Below, piece after piece: positions 1-5,153 of a stretch of 5,153 bases of DNA. The translations under genes and the position numbers were made by a program. Origin of the DNA: an uncultured Gammaproteobacteria bacterium. Its GTDB lineage: Bacteria; Pseudomonadota; Gammaproteobacteria; Pseudomonadales; Pseudohongiellaceae. The DNA lies in the NCBI GenBank assembly GCA_903926285.1, contig CAIYIP010000275.1, positions 1 to 5,153 on the forward strand, in the 5' to 3' direction. The notes under the pieces are model-generated. The model was given only the letters and a program-made list of their open reading frames with translations, ran no database searches and was not told the origin of the DNA. How positions within the stretch are numbered: position 1 is the first letter of the stretch; the number at the start of each line of letters is the position of its first letter.

Positions 1-1441
1 CAGCATTCAGGTCGAAGCTGACTTCAATCTGCGGCATGCCACGTGGTGATTGAGGAATGTCGCTGAGGTCGAAACGGCCGAGTGACTTGTTCTGCGCTGC
101 CTGTTTGCGTTCGCCCTGAACCACATGAATGGTCACGGCGCGCTGATTGTCTTCAGCGGTAGAGAAAGTCTGTTTCTTGTTGCAAGGAATCGTCGTGTTT
201 TTCTCGATAAGCACCGTTGCCACGCCGCCCAGGGTTTCAATACCCAACGACAGCGGAGTAACGTCGAGCAAAAGCACGTCGGTCACTTCACCGGCCAGTA
301 CAGCGGCCTGAATGGACGCACCGAGGGCCACAGCCTCATCGGGATTCACGTCACGGCGCGCTTCCTTGCCAAAAAATTCTGCAACTTTGCGCTGCACCAT
401 CGGCATACGAGTCTGGCCGCCAACGAGAATTACATCGCTGATTTCGGACACGCTTAAACCGGCATCTTTCAGCGCAATTTTAAGCGGCTCAATGGTACGG
501 TTAACGAGATCTTCAACCAGAGCTTCCAGTTTGGAACGCGTCAGTTTAACGACCAAATGCTTAGGTCCACTCGCATCTGCCGTGATGTATGGCAGGTTAA
601 CTTCTGTTTGCTGCGCAGTTGAAAGCTCAATCTTCGCTTTTTCGGCAGCTTCCTTCAGACGCTGCAGGGCAAGCGGATCGTTATGCAAATCCATGCCGGT
701 GTTTTTCTTGAAATCTTCGGCCAGAAAATCGATTAGCCGCATGTCAAAATCCTCACCGCCAAGGAAGGTATCGCCATTAGTAGAGAGCACTTCAAAGGAA
801 TGTTCGCCATCAGTTTCGGCAATCTCGATAATGGAAATATCGAAGGTACCGCCACCAAGGTCGTAAACCGCAATCTTGGCGTCGCCTTCTTTCTTGTCCA
901 TACCAAATGCCAGCGCAGCAGCGGTTGGCTCGTTGATGATACGTTTGACATCAAGGCCAGCAATACGACCGGCATCCTTGGTAGCCTGGCGCTGGGCGTC
1001 ATTGAAATAGGCAGGTACGGTAACAACCGCAGCAGTCACTGGTTCGCCCAGATAATCTTCTGCAGTTTTCTTCATTTTCATCAGCACCTGGGCTGAGATT
1101 TGCGGAGGCGCCATTTTTTCGCCACGCACTTCTACCCACGCATCACCATTGTCAGCCTTGGCGATCTTGTAAGGCACCATCTTGATGTCTTTCTGCACGA
1201 CGTCATCGTTGAACTGGCGTCCAATCAAACGTTTGACGGCATACAGTGTGTTGTGGGGGTTGGTAACTGCCTGGCGCTTGGCCGACTGTCCAACCAGAAT
1301 TTCGCCTTCTTCGGTATAGGCAATAATCGACGGAGTAGTGCGATCGCCTTCAGAGTTCTCAATAACCTTGGCTTTGCCACCTTCCATAATGGCTACACAG
1401 GAGTTGGTTGTGCCCAGGTCGATGCCGATAATTTTGCCCAT
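1..1441 (-). CDS. dnaK: Chaperone protein DnaK (Hsp70), C-terminus cut by the window edge
   Basis: DnaK is the cytosolic ATP-dependent Hsp70 chaperone. It binds exposed hydrophobic peptides and cycles with DnaJ and GrpE. Translating the minus strand from the ATG at 1441-1439 gives 480 codons with no stop, so the frame runs off the left edge and about a quarter of the roughly 640-residue family length is missing. Visible motifs are phosphate-1 DLGTTNS (8-14), K70 in the AVKRLIGR segment, INEPTAAAL with E171, phosphate-2 DLGGGTFD (194-201) and the interdomain linker VLLLDVTPL starting at 389. The start of the substrate-binding domain ends near PQIEVSFD. Numbering matches E. coli DnaK without indels at these points. 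The start is supported by a GGAG ribosome site at 1453-1450, 8 nt upstream. The gene follows grpE on the same strand; dnaJ is expected beyond the left edge, by analogy. Identity is effectively certain. Confidence 0.98.
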   Translation of the reverse strand, partial: MGKIIGIDLGTTNSCVAIMEGGKAKVIENSEGDRTTPSIIAYTEEGEILVGQSAKRQAVTNPHNTLYAVKRLIGRQFNDDVVQKDIKMVPYKIAKADNGDAWVEVRGEKMAPPQISAQVLMKMKKTAEDYLGEPVTAAVVTVPAYFNDAQRQATKDAGRIAGLDVKRIINEPTAAALAFGMDKKEGDAKIAVYDLGGGTFDISIIEIAETDGEHSFEVLSTNGDTFLGGEDFDMRLIDFLAEDFKKNTGMDLHNDPLALQRLKEAAEKAKIELSTAQQTEVNLPYITADASGPKHLVVKLTRSKLEALVEDLVNRTIEPLKIALKDAGLSVSEISDVILVGGQTRMPMVQRKVAEFFGKEARRDVNPDEAVALGASIQAAVLAGEVTDVLLLDVTPLSLGIETLGGVATVLIEKNTTIPCNKKQTFSTAEDNQRAVTIHVVQGERKQAAQNKSLGRFDLSDIPQSPRGMPQIEVSFDLNA

Positions 1442-1488
1442 AAACTTGTCTCCGGTAATGCTTGCTAACGTTGTCTGAGTTTGTTGTG

Positions 1489-1515
1489 GCGGGCCGATAC
1501 TTTGTTCGGGCCCGC
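1489..1515 (-). other. GC-rich hairpin in the dnaK leader
   Basis: The arms GCGGGCC (1489-1495) and GGCCCGC (1509-1515) are perfectly complementary over 7 bp with a 13-nt loop. An alternative pairing adds three inner pairs with a one-base bulge. No T-run follows on the minus strand, so it does not look like an intrinsic terminator for grpE transcription. It lies about 35 nt upstream of the dnaK ribosome site and, if the promoter proposed at 1530-1559 is used, near the 5' end of that mRNA. A stabilising or processing hairpin is possible; the role is inference. Confidence 0.45.
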
Positions 1516-1529
1516 TTTCACGTCAGGCT

Positions 1530-1559
1530 GCTATATTGATCCTGCAGCGCTGAATTCAA
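1530..1559 (-). promoter_or_regulatory. Possible dnaK-proximal promoter
   Basis: On the minus strand a -35-like TTGAAT (1559-1554) is followed after 18 bp by TATAGC (1535-1530). The context CCTTGAA also resembles a sigma-32 -35 element, but no CCCCAT-type -10 follows, so a weak sigma-70 or mixed promoter is more likely than a true heat-shock one. It would give dnaK a transcript independent of grpE, with a leader of roughly 80 nt. The match is modest and could be chance. Confidence 0.3.
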
Positions 1560-1561
1560 GG

Positions 1562-1588
1562 GATAACCACAATTAATGTGAAGTTATC
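1562..1588. promoter_or_regulatory. AT-rich interrupted dyad after grpE
   Basis: GATAAC (1562-1567) and GTTATC (1583-1588) are inverted copies. Inside them, CACA (1568-1571) pairs with TGTG (1577-1580) around a 5-nt ATTAA centre. The whole has 10 pairs with a 2-nt bulge on one side. It lies 19 bp past the grpE stop codon and just upstream of the candidate dnaK -35. There is no clear T-tract after it on the minus strand. It could be an operator, an mRNA 3' hairpin or a weak attenuator; the sequence does not decide. Confidence 0.4.
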
Positions 1589-1607
1589 TTCATATCATGG
1601 CTCTTGA

Positions 1608-2177
1608 TCAGCCGCCTTTTGCGACGACCACCATGGCCGGACGAATTACGCGCCCATGTAGCGAATACCCTTTCTGCATCACATCAATTACGGTATTGGG
1701 AACCACATTGGGGTTATTGATGATCGTAATGGCCTGGTGCATTTGCGGATCGAAAGGTTCGCCCAGCGGATTGAGCTGAACGATGTTGAATTTGCCAAGG
1801 ATTTCGAGAAAGTTCTTGAGAGTGAGTTCTACACCTTCGCAGAGACCCTTGACCTGCTCGGAAGCAGTGTCAGGCACTGCAGACAAGGCCCTTTCCAGAT
1901 TATCCATGACCGTCAGGAGTTCGGCAGAGAACTTTTCCAGCGCGAATTTGTGGGCTTTTTCGACATCCGCCTCACAGCGGCGGCGCATGTTCTGGATTTC
2001 GGCGTGGGCTCTTAATACGGAATCACGTTGCTCCGCCAAGGCCTGGTTGACGGCTTCCTGGATACGTTGCTCCAGCTCAGGGTTCGAGCCCTGCTCCGCA
2101 GACTCATTCTGACTATCGGAAGAATCTTCCCCAGTGTATTGCTCGTGTTTTGGCCCGTTCTGCTGATCACCCGCCAT
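1608..2177 (-). CDS. grpE: GrpE, nucleotide exchange factor for DnaK
   Basis: GrpE is the cytosolic dimeric co-chaperone that releases ADP from DnaK and so resets the Hsp70 cycle. The product has 189 residues, within the usual range for the family. Residues 1-33 are polar and low in complexity, as in the disordered N-terminus of other GrpE proteins. Residues about 34-100 form the long dimerisation helix, with the family core EIQNMRRRCEADVEKAHKFA (60-79) and EKFSAELL (81-88). The C-terminal beta domain carries NPLGEPFDPQMHQAI (136-150) and the closing MQKGYSLHGRVIRPAMVVV (167-185). The ATG at 2177-2175 gives the expected length and has a G-rich, moderate ribosome site (GGGGGTAG) just upstream. 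It is the first gene of the grpE-dnaK unit and sits behind a sigma-32-type promoter. Identity is secure. Confidence 0.97.
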   Translation of the reverse strand: MAGDQQNGPKHEQYTGEDSSDSQNESAEQGSNPELEQRIQEAVNQALAEQRDSVLRAHAEIQNMRRRCEADVEKAHKFALEKFSAELLTVMDNLERALSAVPDTASEQVKGLCEGVELTLKNFLEILGKFNIVQLNPLGEPFDPQMHQAITIINNPNVVPNTVIDVMQKGYSLHGRVIRPAMVVVAKGG

Positions 2178-2225
2178 GCTCTACCCCCGCGATCTATAAC
2201 CAATATGAAGAAGAATTGACCCTCG

Positions 2226-2253
2226 ATATGGGGGCAGGCCGAACAGATTCAAG
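2226..2253 (-). promoter_or_regulatory. Sigma-32 heat-shock promoter for grpE(-dnaK)
   Basis: Read on the minus strand, CTTGAA (2253-2248) is followed after 14 bp by CCCCATAT (2233-2226). This is an almost exact match to the RpoH consensus CTTGAA, 13-17 bp, CCCCATnT. Transcription would start near 2219, about 40 nt upstream of the grpE ATG. Position and gene content (grpE, dnaK) both fit heat-shock control. The strength of the match makes this the best supported regulatory site in the window, though the exact start site is inferred. Confidence 0.82.
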
Positions 2254-2330
2254 GAAGTTTGTCCCTGAATTCCTATTTCTCATAGAAGTAGCAATTCACC
2301 TTGCCAGTAAACGAATACGCTGCGCATGTT

Positions 2331-2342
2331 CTGTACTACAAT
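2331..2342 (+). promoter_or_regulatory. Possible recN -10 element with LexA-like half-site
   Basis: TACAAT (2337-2342) matches the sigma-70 -10 at five of six bases and lies 30 bp before the recN ATG. No convincing -35 is found 16-18 bp upstream. CTGTAC at 2331-2336 abuts the -10 and matches the left half of a gammaproteobacterial LexA box, and TGTACTACA (2332-2340) is a small perfect palindrome. The right half (ACAG) is absent where expected at 2343-2346. SOS control of recN is known in other bacteria, but here it is only suggested. Confidence 0.27.
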
Positions 2343-2372
2343 CGCCGGATAAACGGCCATTGCTCATCACTC

Positions 2373-4040
2373 ATGTTGTCCCAGCTGACCATCCATAATT
2401 TTGCCCTCGTCGAACACCTCGATATTGAACTCATGCCCGGCATGACGGCCATAACCGGGGAAACTGGCGCAGGCAAATCCATCATGCTGGATGCACTGGG
2501 CCTTACACTCGGGGATCGTGCCGACCTCGATGTAATCCGCACGGGCGCCGACAAAGCCGATATCTGCGCAAGTTTTACTCTGGCTGATAATGCTGAAGCA
2601 CAAGCCTGGCTCAACGACCATGATTTTCCTTCAAGTGATGAGCAATGCCTGCTGCGGCGGGTGCTGACTCGCGATGGCCGCTCCCGTGCCTATATCAACG
2701 GTCAGGCCACCACACTGGCCGAATTAAAAACCTTGGGTGAAATGCTGATCGATATCCATAACCAGCACGAGCATCAGTCGCTGCTCAAAACTGCCACCCA
2801 TCAGCGCCTGCTGGATGCGTATGGCGGACTACAGGAATTCAGCGCAAATGTAACTCAGCAGGCCCTTGCCATTCGTAAGCTCGCCCAGGAAATCAGCACT
2901 CTGCGCCAACTGTCGGATGCGAACAGTGCCCAACTCGAGTTGCTGACCTTCCAGGTACAAGAACTTGAAGAACTGGCTTTGCATGCAGGCGAATTCGTGG
3001 CGCTGGATGCGGAACAAAAACAACTGAGCCACGCTGAAGCTGCCTTGTCAGCCCTGCAAGAAATTCAGGATCTGTGCAACGGCAGCGAAGAATTCAATCT
3101 CGAACAAGGCATGCGCCGCGCCACCACGTTGATCGATGCCATCCCGTTCAGTAATCCGCTGCTCGCAGAAGCTGCGGCTATGCTCAACAATGCGTTGATC
3201 CAGGTCGAAGAAGCTAGCGCCACTTTGCGGCATGCCACGGATCGCATCGAGATGAATCCGGCACGCCTGGAAGAAGTCGACGAGCGGCTCGCACTTGTGC
3301 TGAAGCTCGCACGCAAACACAAGGTTGCGCCGGAAGATCTGCACACCTTCAGCAGCGACCTGCAAGAAAAACTTCGCGGAGTGAGTGGCGCCGATGACAA
3401 AGTCGCCGCTCTGGAGTTGCAGCTAAAAACCCTGCAGGCCAAATATCAGGCTCTTGCAAGCGAGCTCAGCCAGAAACGGACCAAGGCCGCGCGCCAGCTC
3501 GAAAAAGCGGTCAACATACAATTGGGCAAACTCGGCATGGCCAGCGCGCGGTTTTCACTTGATCTGCATACCGACCTCAAAGCACCGGCCGGAACCAACG
3601 GCTTTGACGCAGCCGAATTCCTGATCAGCACTAACCCCGGCCAAACACCAAAACCACTGGTACGCATCGCCTCGGGTGGTGAACTTTCCCGCATCAGTCT
3701 GGCGATCCAGGTCGTGACAGCACAAACCTCATCCATCCCAACGCTGGTATTTGACGAGGTTGATGTGGGCATTGGTGGCGGCACCGCTAAAGCAGTTGGA
3801 GAACTCTTGCAGCAACTCGGCGAAAAAGGCCAGGTGCTTTGTGTTACGCATCAGAGCCAGGTAGCAGCGCAAGCCCATCAGCATATGCTGGTGAGCAAGT
3901 CGGCCAGCAAAAATTCAACGGTAACAAGCCTGACGCGGCTGGATGGAGAACTCAGAATCAAGGAAATAGCCCGTATGCTGGGCGGAGATGAGCTTACTGA
4001 AAATTCGTTGGCACATGCACGCGAGCTGGTGGGGAGCTAA
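2373..4040 (+). CDS. recN: DNA repair protein RecN (SMC-like ATPase)
   Basis: RecN is a cytosolic SMC-family ATPase that acts early in recombinational repair of double-strand breaks and is a classic SOS gene in E. coli. The product has 555 residues, close to the 553 of E. coli. The N-terminal half of the ATPase head has LTIHNFALVEHLDIEL (5-20) and the Walker A GETGAGKS (29-36). The middle, about 150-410, is rich in Leu, Glu, Gln and Ala and is the expected coiled-coil arm. The C-terminal head has the ABC signature ASGGELSR (433-440), Walker B TLVFDEVDVGIGG (457-469) and the switch histidine in CVTHQSQVA (490-498). The frame stays open upstream to a TTG at 2301, but homology starts at the ATG at 2373, so I choose that. 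No good Shine-Dalgarno sequence precedes it. It is divergent from grpE and convergent with fur. All motifs are intact. Confidence 0.97.
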   Translation: MLSQLTIHNFALVEHLDIELMPGMTAITGETGAGKSIMLDALGLTLGDRADLDVIRTGADKADICASFTLADNAEAQAWLNDHDFPSSDEQCLLRRVLTRDGRSRAYINGQATTLAELKTLGEMLIDIHNQHEHQSLLKTATHQRLLDAYGGLQEFSANVTQQALAIRKLAQEISTLRQLSDANSAQLELLTFQVQELEELALHAGEFVALDAEQKQLSHAEAALSALQEIQDLCNGSEEFNLEQGMRRATTLIDAIPFSNPLLAEAAAMLNNALIQVEEASATLRHATDRIEMNPARLEEVDERLALVLKLARKHKVAPEDLHTFSSDLQEKLRGVSGADDKVAALELQLKTLQAKYQALASELSQKRTKAARQLEKAVNIQLGKLGMASARFSLDLHTDLKAPAGTNGFDAAEFLISTNPGQTPKPLVRIASGGELSRISLAIQVVTAQTSSIPTLVFDEVDVGIGGGTAKAVGELLQQLGEKGQVLCVTHQSQVAAQAHQHMLVSKSASKNSTVTSLTRLDGELRIKEIARMLGGDELTENSLAHARELVGS

Positions 4041-4041
4041 T

Positions 4042-4458
4042 TCAAGCCTGGCAGTTTTCACACAAACCGTAGATATAAAGTGAATGATCGCTCACGGTAA
4101 AGCCATGGATTTTCGCCGCAAGCACCTGCCGCTCCTCAATCACCTCATCAATAAATTCCTGCACTTTTCCGCACTTGGTACACACAATGTGGTCATGATG
4201 CGCATCAGAGTGCATTTCAAATACGGAATGGCCGCCTTCAAAGTGGTGGCGCATAACAAGGCCCGCACCTTCAAACTGGGTCAGCACGCGATAAACAGTT
4301 GCCAGACCCACATCTTCGTCGGCATCACGCAGCGCCTTGTACACATCCTCAGCGCTAAGATGGCGATCTTTGGCACTTTCCAGAATCTGCATGATTTTCA
4401 CACGAGGAAGAGTGACCTTGAGCCCTGCCTTGCGTAATTCCTGGTTTTCTCCGCTCAT
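4042..4458 (-). CDS. fur: Ferric uptake regulator Fur
   Basis: Fur is a cytosolic dimeric repressor that binds Fe(II) and shuts off iron-uptake genes. The product has 138 residues. The N-terminal winged helix has LRKAGLKVTLPR (8-19), SAEDVYKAL (35-43) and the recognition helix region GLATVYRVLTQFE (51-63). The dimerisation and metal domain carries His/Glu ligands in HHFEGGHSVFE (71-81) and HHDH (87-90). Two cysteine pairs, C93-x2-C96 and C133-x2-C136, would form the structural zinc site as in E. coli Fur; as I recall, P. aeruginosa Fur lacks these. The protein ends two residues after the last cysteine, without the His-rich tail of E. coli. The ATG at 4458-4456 has an AGAGG ribosome site (4470-4466) 7 nt upstream. 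Its stop is one base from the recN stop. I see no clear 19-bp Fur box in its promoter, so autoregulation is not shown. Confidence 0.97.
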   Translation of the reverse strand: MSGENQELRKAGLKVTLPRVKIMQILESAKDRHLSAEDVYKALRDADEDVGLATVYRVLTQFEGAGLVMRHHFEGGHSVFEMHSDAHHDHIVCTKCGKVQEFIDEVIEERQVLAAKIHGFTVSDHSLYIYGLCENCQA

Positions 4459-4501
4459 GGTTCGTCCTCTGGCAGTTGTTTGTGCTGATTCGACCCGAAA
4501 G

Positions 4502-4531
4502 CTGACAGGTCTGGAAAAGTTCGGGTATTAT
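4502..4531 (+). promoter_or_regulatory. Sigma-70 promoter for bamE
   Basis: CTGACA (4502-4507) and TATTAT (4526-4531) each match the sigma-70 consensus at five of six bases, with an 18-bp spacer. Transcription would begin near 4538, giving a leader of about 35 nt before the TTG start of bamE. The -10 sits inside a small dyad, CGGG and CCCG flanking seven bases (4522-4536). It overlaps the -10 of the opposing fur promoter by five bases. Confidence 0.68.
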
Positions 4532-4554
4532 GCCCGCTTCAATCTGCATGTAAA
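4527..4554 (-). promoter_or_regulatory. Sigma-70 promoter for fur
   Basis: On the minus strand, TTTACA (4554-4549) is followed after 16 bp by CATAAT (4532-4527), each five of six to consensus. The predicted start near 4520 gives fur a leader of about 60 nt. The element faces the bamE promoter and uses almost the same -10 bases, so the two promoters probably cannot be occupied at once. Confidence 0.55.
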
Positions 4555-4572
4555 AGAAAGGAAAGTTGTCAC

Positions 4573-4974
4573 TTGAAAATTCTGGTCCTGATCTGCGCTG
4601 TTCTGGTCCTCTCCGCGTGCGGCAGCGTGTCCTCATTCAGCTTCCCGGGTGTATATCGCATCGATATTCCGCAGGGCAACATCATCACCCAGGAAATGGT
4701 TGACCAATTGCGCCCCGGCCTCACCAAGCGCCAGGTTAATTTTATTATGGGCACACCACTGATCCGCGACACTTTTGACCAGGATCGCTGGGATTACGTT
4801 TACAGTTACCAGCCTGGCGGCGGCGAACGCGCCCAAGAAAGGCTGACCGTATATTTTGAAAACGGCGAACTCACGCGCTTCACCGGCGACTTCCAGCAAA
4901 CCCCGGAAAATAATCAGTTTCCCAGCCAGGCTTCCGGAACACCTCCCGCCACAAACACGCCGCCAGCACAGTAA
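4573..4974 (+). CDS. bamE: Outer-membrane assembly lipoprotein BamE (SmpA/OmlA family)
   Basis: BamE is a small periplasm-facing lipoprotein of the BAM complex, which inserts beta-barrel proteins into the outer membrane. The product has 133 residues. Residues 1-15 are a short lipoprotein signal peptide ending in the lipobox LSAC, so C16 would be lipidated. The residue at +2 is Gly, not Asp, consistent with outer-membrane sorting. The family core follows: VYRIDIPQGN (27-36), LRPGLTKRQV (46-55), MGTPLIRDTF (59-68) and WDYVYSYQPGG (73-83), then a final strand LTVYFENGEL (91-100). Residues 108-133 form a Pro/Thr/Gln/Asn-rich tail beyond the conserved core. The start is TTG at 4573: no in-frame ATG precedes it, it gives a correct signal peptide, and AAGGA (4558-4562) lies 10 nt upstream. 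It is divergent from fur, the arrangement I recall for Pseudomonas fur-omlA. Confidence 0.94.
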   Translation: MKILVLICAVLVLSACGSVSSFSFPGVYRIDIPQGNIITQEMVDQLRPGLTKRQVNFIMGTPLIRDTFDQDRWDYVYSYQPGGGERAQERLTVYFENGELTRFTGDFQQTPENNQFPSQASGTPPATNTPPAQ

Positions 4975-5075
4975 TCGCAGGCGCGTGGCTTCATCCGCGG
5001 CAATCTACTGTTCCGCTAGTTAAGTTTTAATCTGACTCAACCATAAATCTCTCGTTTCCGGGCCAGCGGCGGTAG

Positions 5076-5153
5076 GTCTAAGCAGAAGACGCCGTGAATC
5101 CATCCATGGAGGCTAAGCTTTGGCATCCCTGCCAAAGACACTTCTGCTTAGAC
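5076..5153. repeat. Palindromic intergenic repeat with 13-bp arms, reaching the window edge
   Basis: The outer arms GTCTAAGCAGAAG (5076-5088) and CTTCTGCTTAGAC (5141-5153) are a perfect 13-bp inverted pair, and the pairing could extend past the right edge. Between them are two small dyads sharing the core CATCCMTG: TCCAT-CC-ATGGA at 5099-5110, and CTTTGGCA-TCCC-TGCCAAAG at 5118-5137, a perfect 8-bp stem with a 4-nt loop. No reading frame crosses the element on the minus strand. The layout resembles REP-like or miniature inverted-repeat elements found between genes in marine-type gammaproteobacteria; family membership is inference from memory. It lies 101 bp downstream of bamE and could also act as its transcript end, although no T-run is visible. 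Confidence 0.72.

Noticed and set aside
125..1468. Several plus-strand open frames of about 97-184 codons opposite dnaK
   Set aside because: They are antisense shadows of dnaK. Long open frames opposite dnaK are a known artefact of its codon use, and none shows a recognisable motif or a good ribosome site.
1489..1515. Intrinsic terminator between grpE and dnaK
   Set aside because: The stem is strong but no U-run follows on the minus strand, and termination there would cut off dnaK from its heat-shock promoter.
2331..2346. Complete LexA (SOS) box upstream of recN
   Set aside because: Only the CTGT half is present; the bases at the expected right half read CGCC, not ACAG.
2150..2398. Plus-strand open frame of 82 codons spanning the grpE start and the grpE-recN spacer
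   Set aside because: It overlaps the grpE N-terminus, the sigma-32 promoter and the recN start in another frame, and has no family motif.
30..3239. 14-bp match TGCGGCATGCCACG at 30-43 and 3226-3239, each preceded by CAGGTCGAAG
   Set aside because: One copy encodes a conserved DnaK segment on the minus strand and the other recN on the plus strand. The bases between the two matches differ in length and sequence, so coincidence is more likely than a repeat.
2829..3784. Minus-strand open frames of 67-125 codons inside recN
   Set aside because: They lie fully within intact recN coding sequence, are rich in Ser/Arg/Cys as expected of reverse frames, and have no independent support.
4459..4572. 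Fur box in the fur-bamE spacer
   Set aside because: AT-rich bases around 4526-4532 are explained by the overlapping -10 elements, and no 19-bp GATAATGATAATCATTATC-like match is seen.
5019..5041. Possible bamE terminator hairpin GTTAAGT/ACTCAAC
   Set aside because: The stem is AT-rich with one mismatch and no T-run follows, so it is too weak to call.

Overview
This 5.15 kb window is a conserved housekeeping block from a gammaproteobacterial chromosome. It carries five protein genes in the order dnaK(-), grpE(-), recN(+), fur(-), bamE(+). From memory, the same order and orientations occur around Pseudomonas dnaJ-dnaK-grpE-recN-fur-omlA. Motif spelling also fits a gammaproteobacterium: the RecN and Fur N-termini are Pseudomonas-like. 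The genus cannot be fixed from the sequence.

Left part (1-2372): dnaK, whose C-terminus lies beyond the left edge, is preceded by grpE on the same strand. Both encode parts of the Hsp70 chaperone cycle. A near-textbook heat-shock (sigma-32) promoter lies about 50 bp upstream of grpE. The 166-bp grpE-dnaK spacer holds a possible secondary promoter and two dyad symmetries. The 195-bp grpE-recN spacer is a divergent promoter region with no gene.

Middle (2373-4458): recN, a full-length SMC-like DNA-repair ATPase, converges on fur, the iron-responsive repressor, with one base between the stop codons. There is no room for a terminator between them.

Right part (4459-5153): fur and bamE (outer-membrane lipoprotein of the BAM complex) are divergent across 114 bp. 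Their best promoters face each other and share nearly the same -10 hexamer. After bamE, about 100 bp show nothing recognisable. The last 78 bp form a palindromic element: 13-bp perfect inverted arms enclosing two small hairpins. It looks like a dispersed intergenic repeat and may continue past the right edge.

No phage, plasmid, CRISPR, tRNA or defence genes are visible. The least explained items are the terminal palindromic repeat, the shared -10 between fur and bamE, and the dyads between grpE and dnaK.
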